The notes beneath the pieces were generated by a model that worked only from the letters and a program-made list of their open reading frames with translations, made no database searches and had not been told where the DNA came from. Both the position numbers and the translations under genes were made by a program. Below are positions 5,107 to 5,164 of a stretch of DNA of 5,164 bases, piece after piece (the first letter of the stretch is position 1; the number at the start of each line of letters is the position of its first letter). The stretch covers positions 1 through 5,164 of the forward strand of contig JAJXVI010000240.1 of the NCBI GenBank assembly GCA_021782195.1, written 5' to 3'. This DNA is from a bacterium (GTDB taxonomy: Bacteria; Vulcanimicrobiota; Xenobia; RGZZ01).

Positions 5107-5164
5107 CTTACCTGAGGTGTAGCATTTTAGCAGGTTATGCACGGCGCATTCGAAGCGCCACATA
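5089..5164 (-). CDS. Transposase, C-terminal end only (IS1182-like)
   Basis: Only the last 25 residues are present, ending at TAG 5089-5091, with the rest beyond the right edge. The visible part reads WRFECAVHNLLK and then CYTSGKSLVAA. A Trp-x-x-x-Cys-x-x-His-Asn-Leu-Leu-Lys tail is typical of the C-terminus of DDE transposases of the IS1182 kind, which end in sequences like AHNLLKLWR. The gene would cut and join the ends of its own IS. The 111-nt spacing from its stop to the presumed IS end is reasonable. Because the evidence is one short motif, the family is moderately secure and intactness cannot be judged. Confidence 0.65.
   Translation of the reverse strand, partial: MWRFECAVHNLLKCYTSGKSLVAA

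Larger units (their letters stand above)
4978..5164 (-). mobile_element. Insertion sequence end, continuing past the window
   Basis: Starting right after the tatC stop, CAGCCTGTGTGAGAATCGC resembles the terminal repeats of DDE-type insertion sequences (compare the GAGCCTGTTTGAAAA type). It is followed by about 110 nt without a gene and then the 3' end of a transposase gene reading out of the window on the - strand. CTAG at 4974-4977, part of the tatC stop region, is a plausible 4-bp target duplication. The other end is outside the window, so the boundary, the duplication and the family (IS1182-like by the transposase tail) are inferences. Confidence 0.65.

Overview
This GC-rich window has high third-position G/C in all its genes. 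It reads as bacterial chromosome, probably from a Gram-negative or otherwise lipoprotein-bearing bacterium: two products carry lipoprotein-type signal peptides and one gene is tatC. I cannot place the phylum from the sequence alone. The right edge enters an insertion sequence.

Positions 1-3091 hold three genes in a row on the + strand. They are a patatin-like lipid acyl hydrolase (111-1301), a PEBP (YbhB/YbcL-type) protein with a lipoprotein-like signal (1363-2118), and an alpha/beta hydrolase (2123-3091). The gaps are about 61 and 4 nt, so the set looks like one transcription unit. All three families act on or bind lipids or esters, but a shared pathway is only inference. The patatin gene looks broken at its 5' end: the reading frame carrying its oxyanion-loop-like glycines is cut from the catalytic serine by an in-frame TAG at 84-86. 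The PEBP gene has a 9-bp tandem repeat between its best Shine-Dalgarno/start and its signal peptide.

Positions 3103-3872 hold a convergent - strand gene for a secreted, lipid-anchored cyclophilin-type peptidyl-prolyl isomerase. It has a well-formed intrinsic terminator just past its stop codon. A roughly 400-nt divergent intergenic region with several GC-rich hairpins separates it from tatC (4273-4977, +). TatC is the core subunit of the Tat protein export channel. No tatA or tatB is visible here.

From 4978 to the right edge the sequence looks like the end of an insertion sequence: a terminal-repeat-like motif right after the tatC stop codon, hairpins, and the last 25 residues of a transposase on the - strand. 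Several genes here have unusual starts (an amber-interrupted frame, a TTG, a GTG or TTG, and an ATG with Shine-Dalgarno-like bases directly against it). This could reflect real biology, local decay near the IS, or sequence errors. I see no clearly new multi-gene system. The interrupted patatin, the repeat-bearing leader, the structured leader and the IS/tatC junction are the points worth checking.
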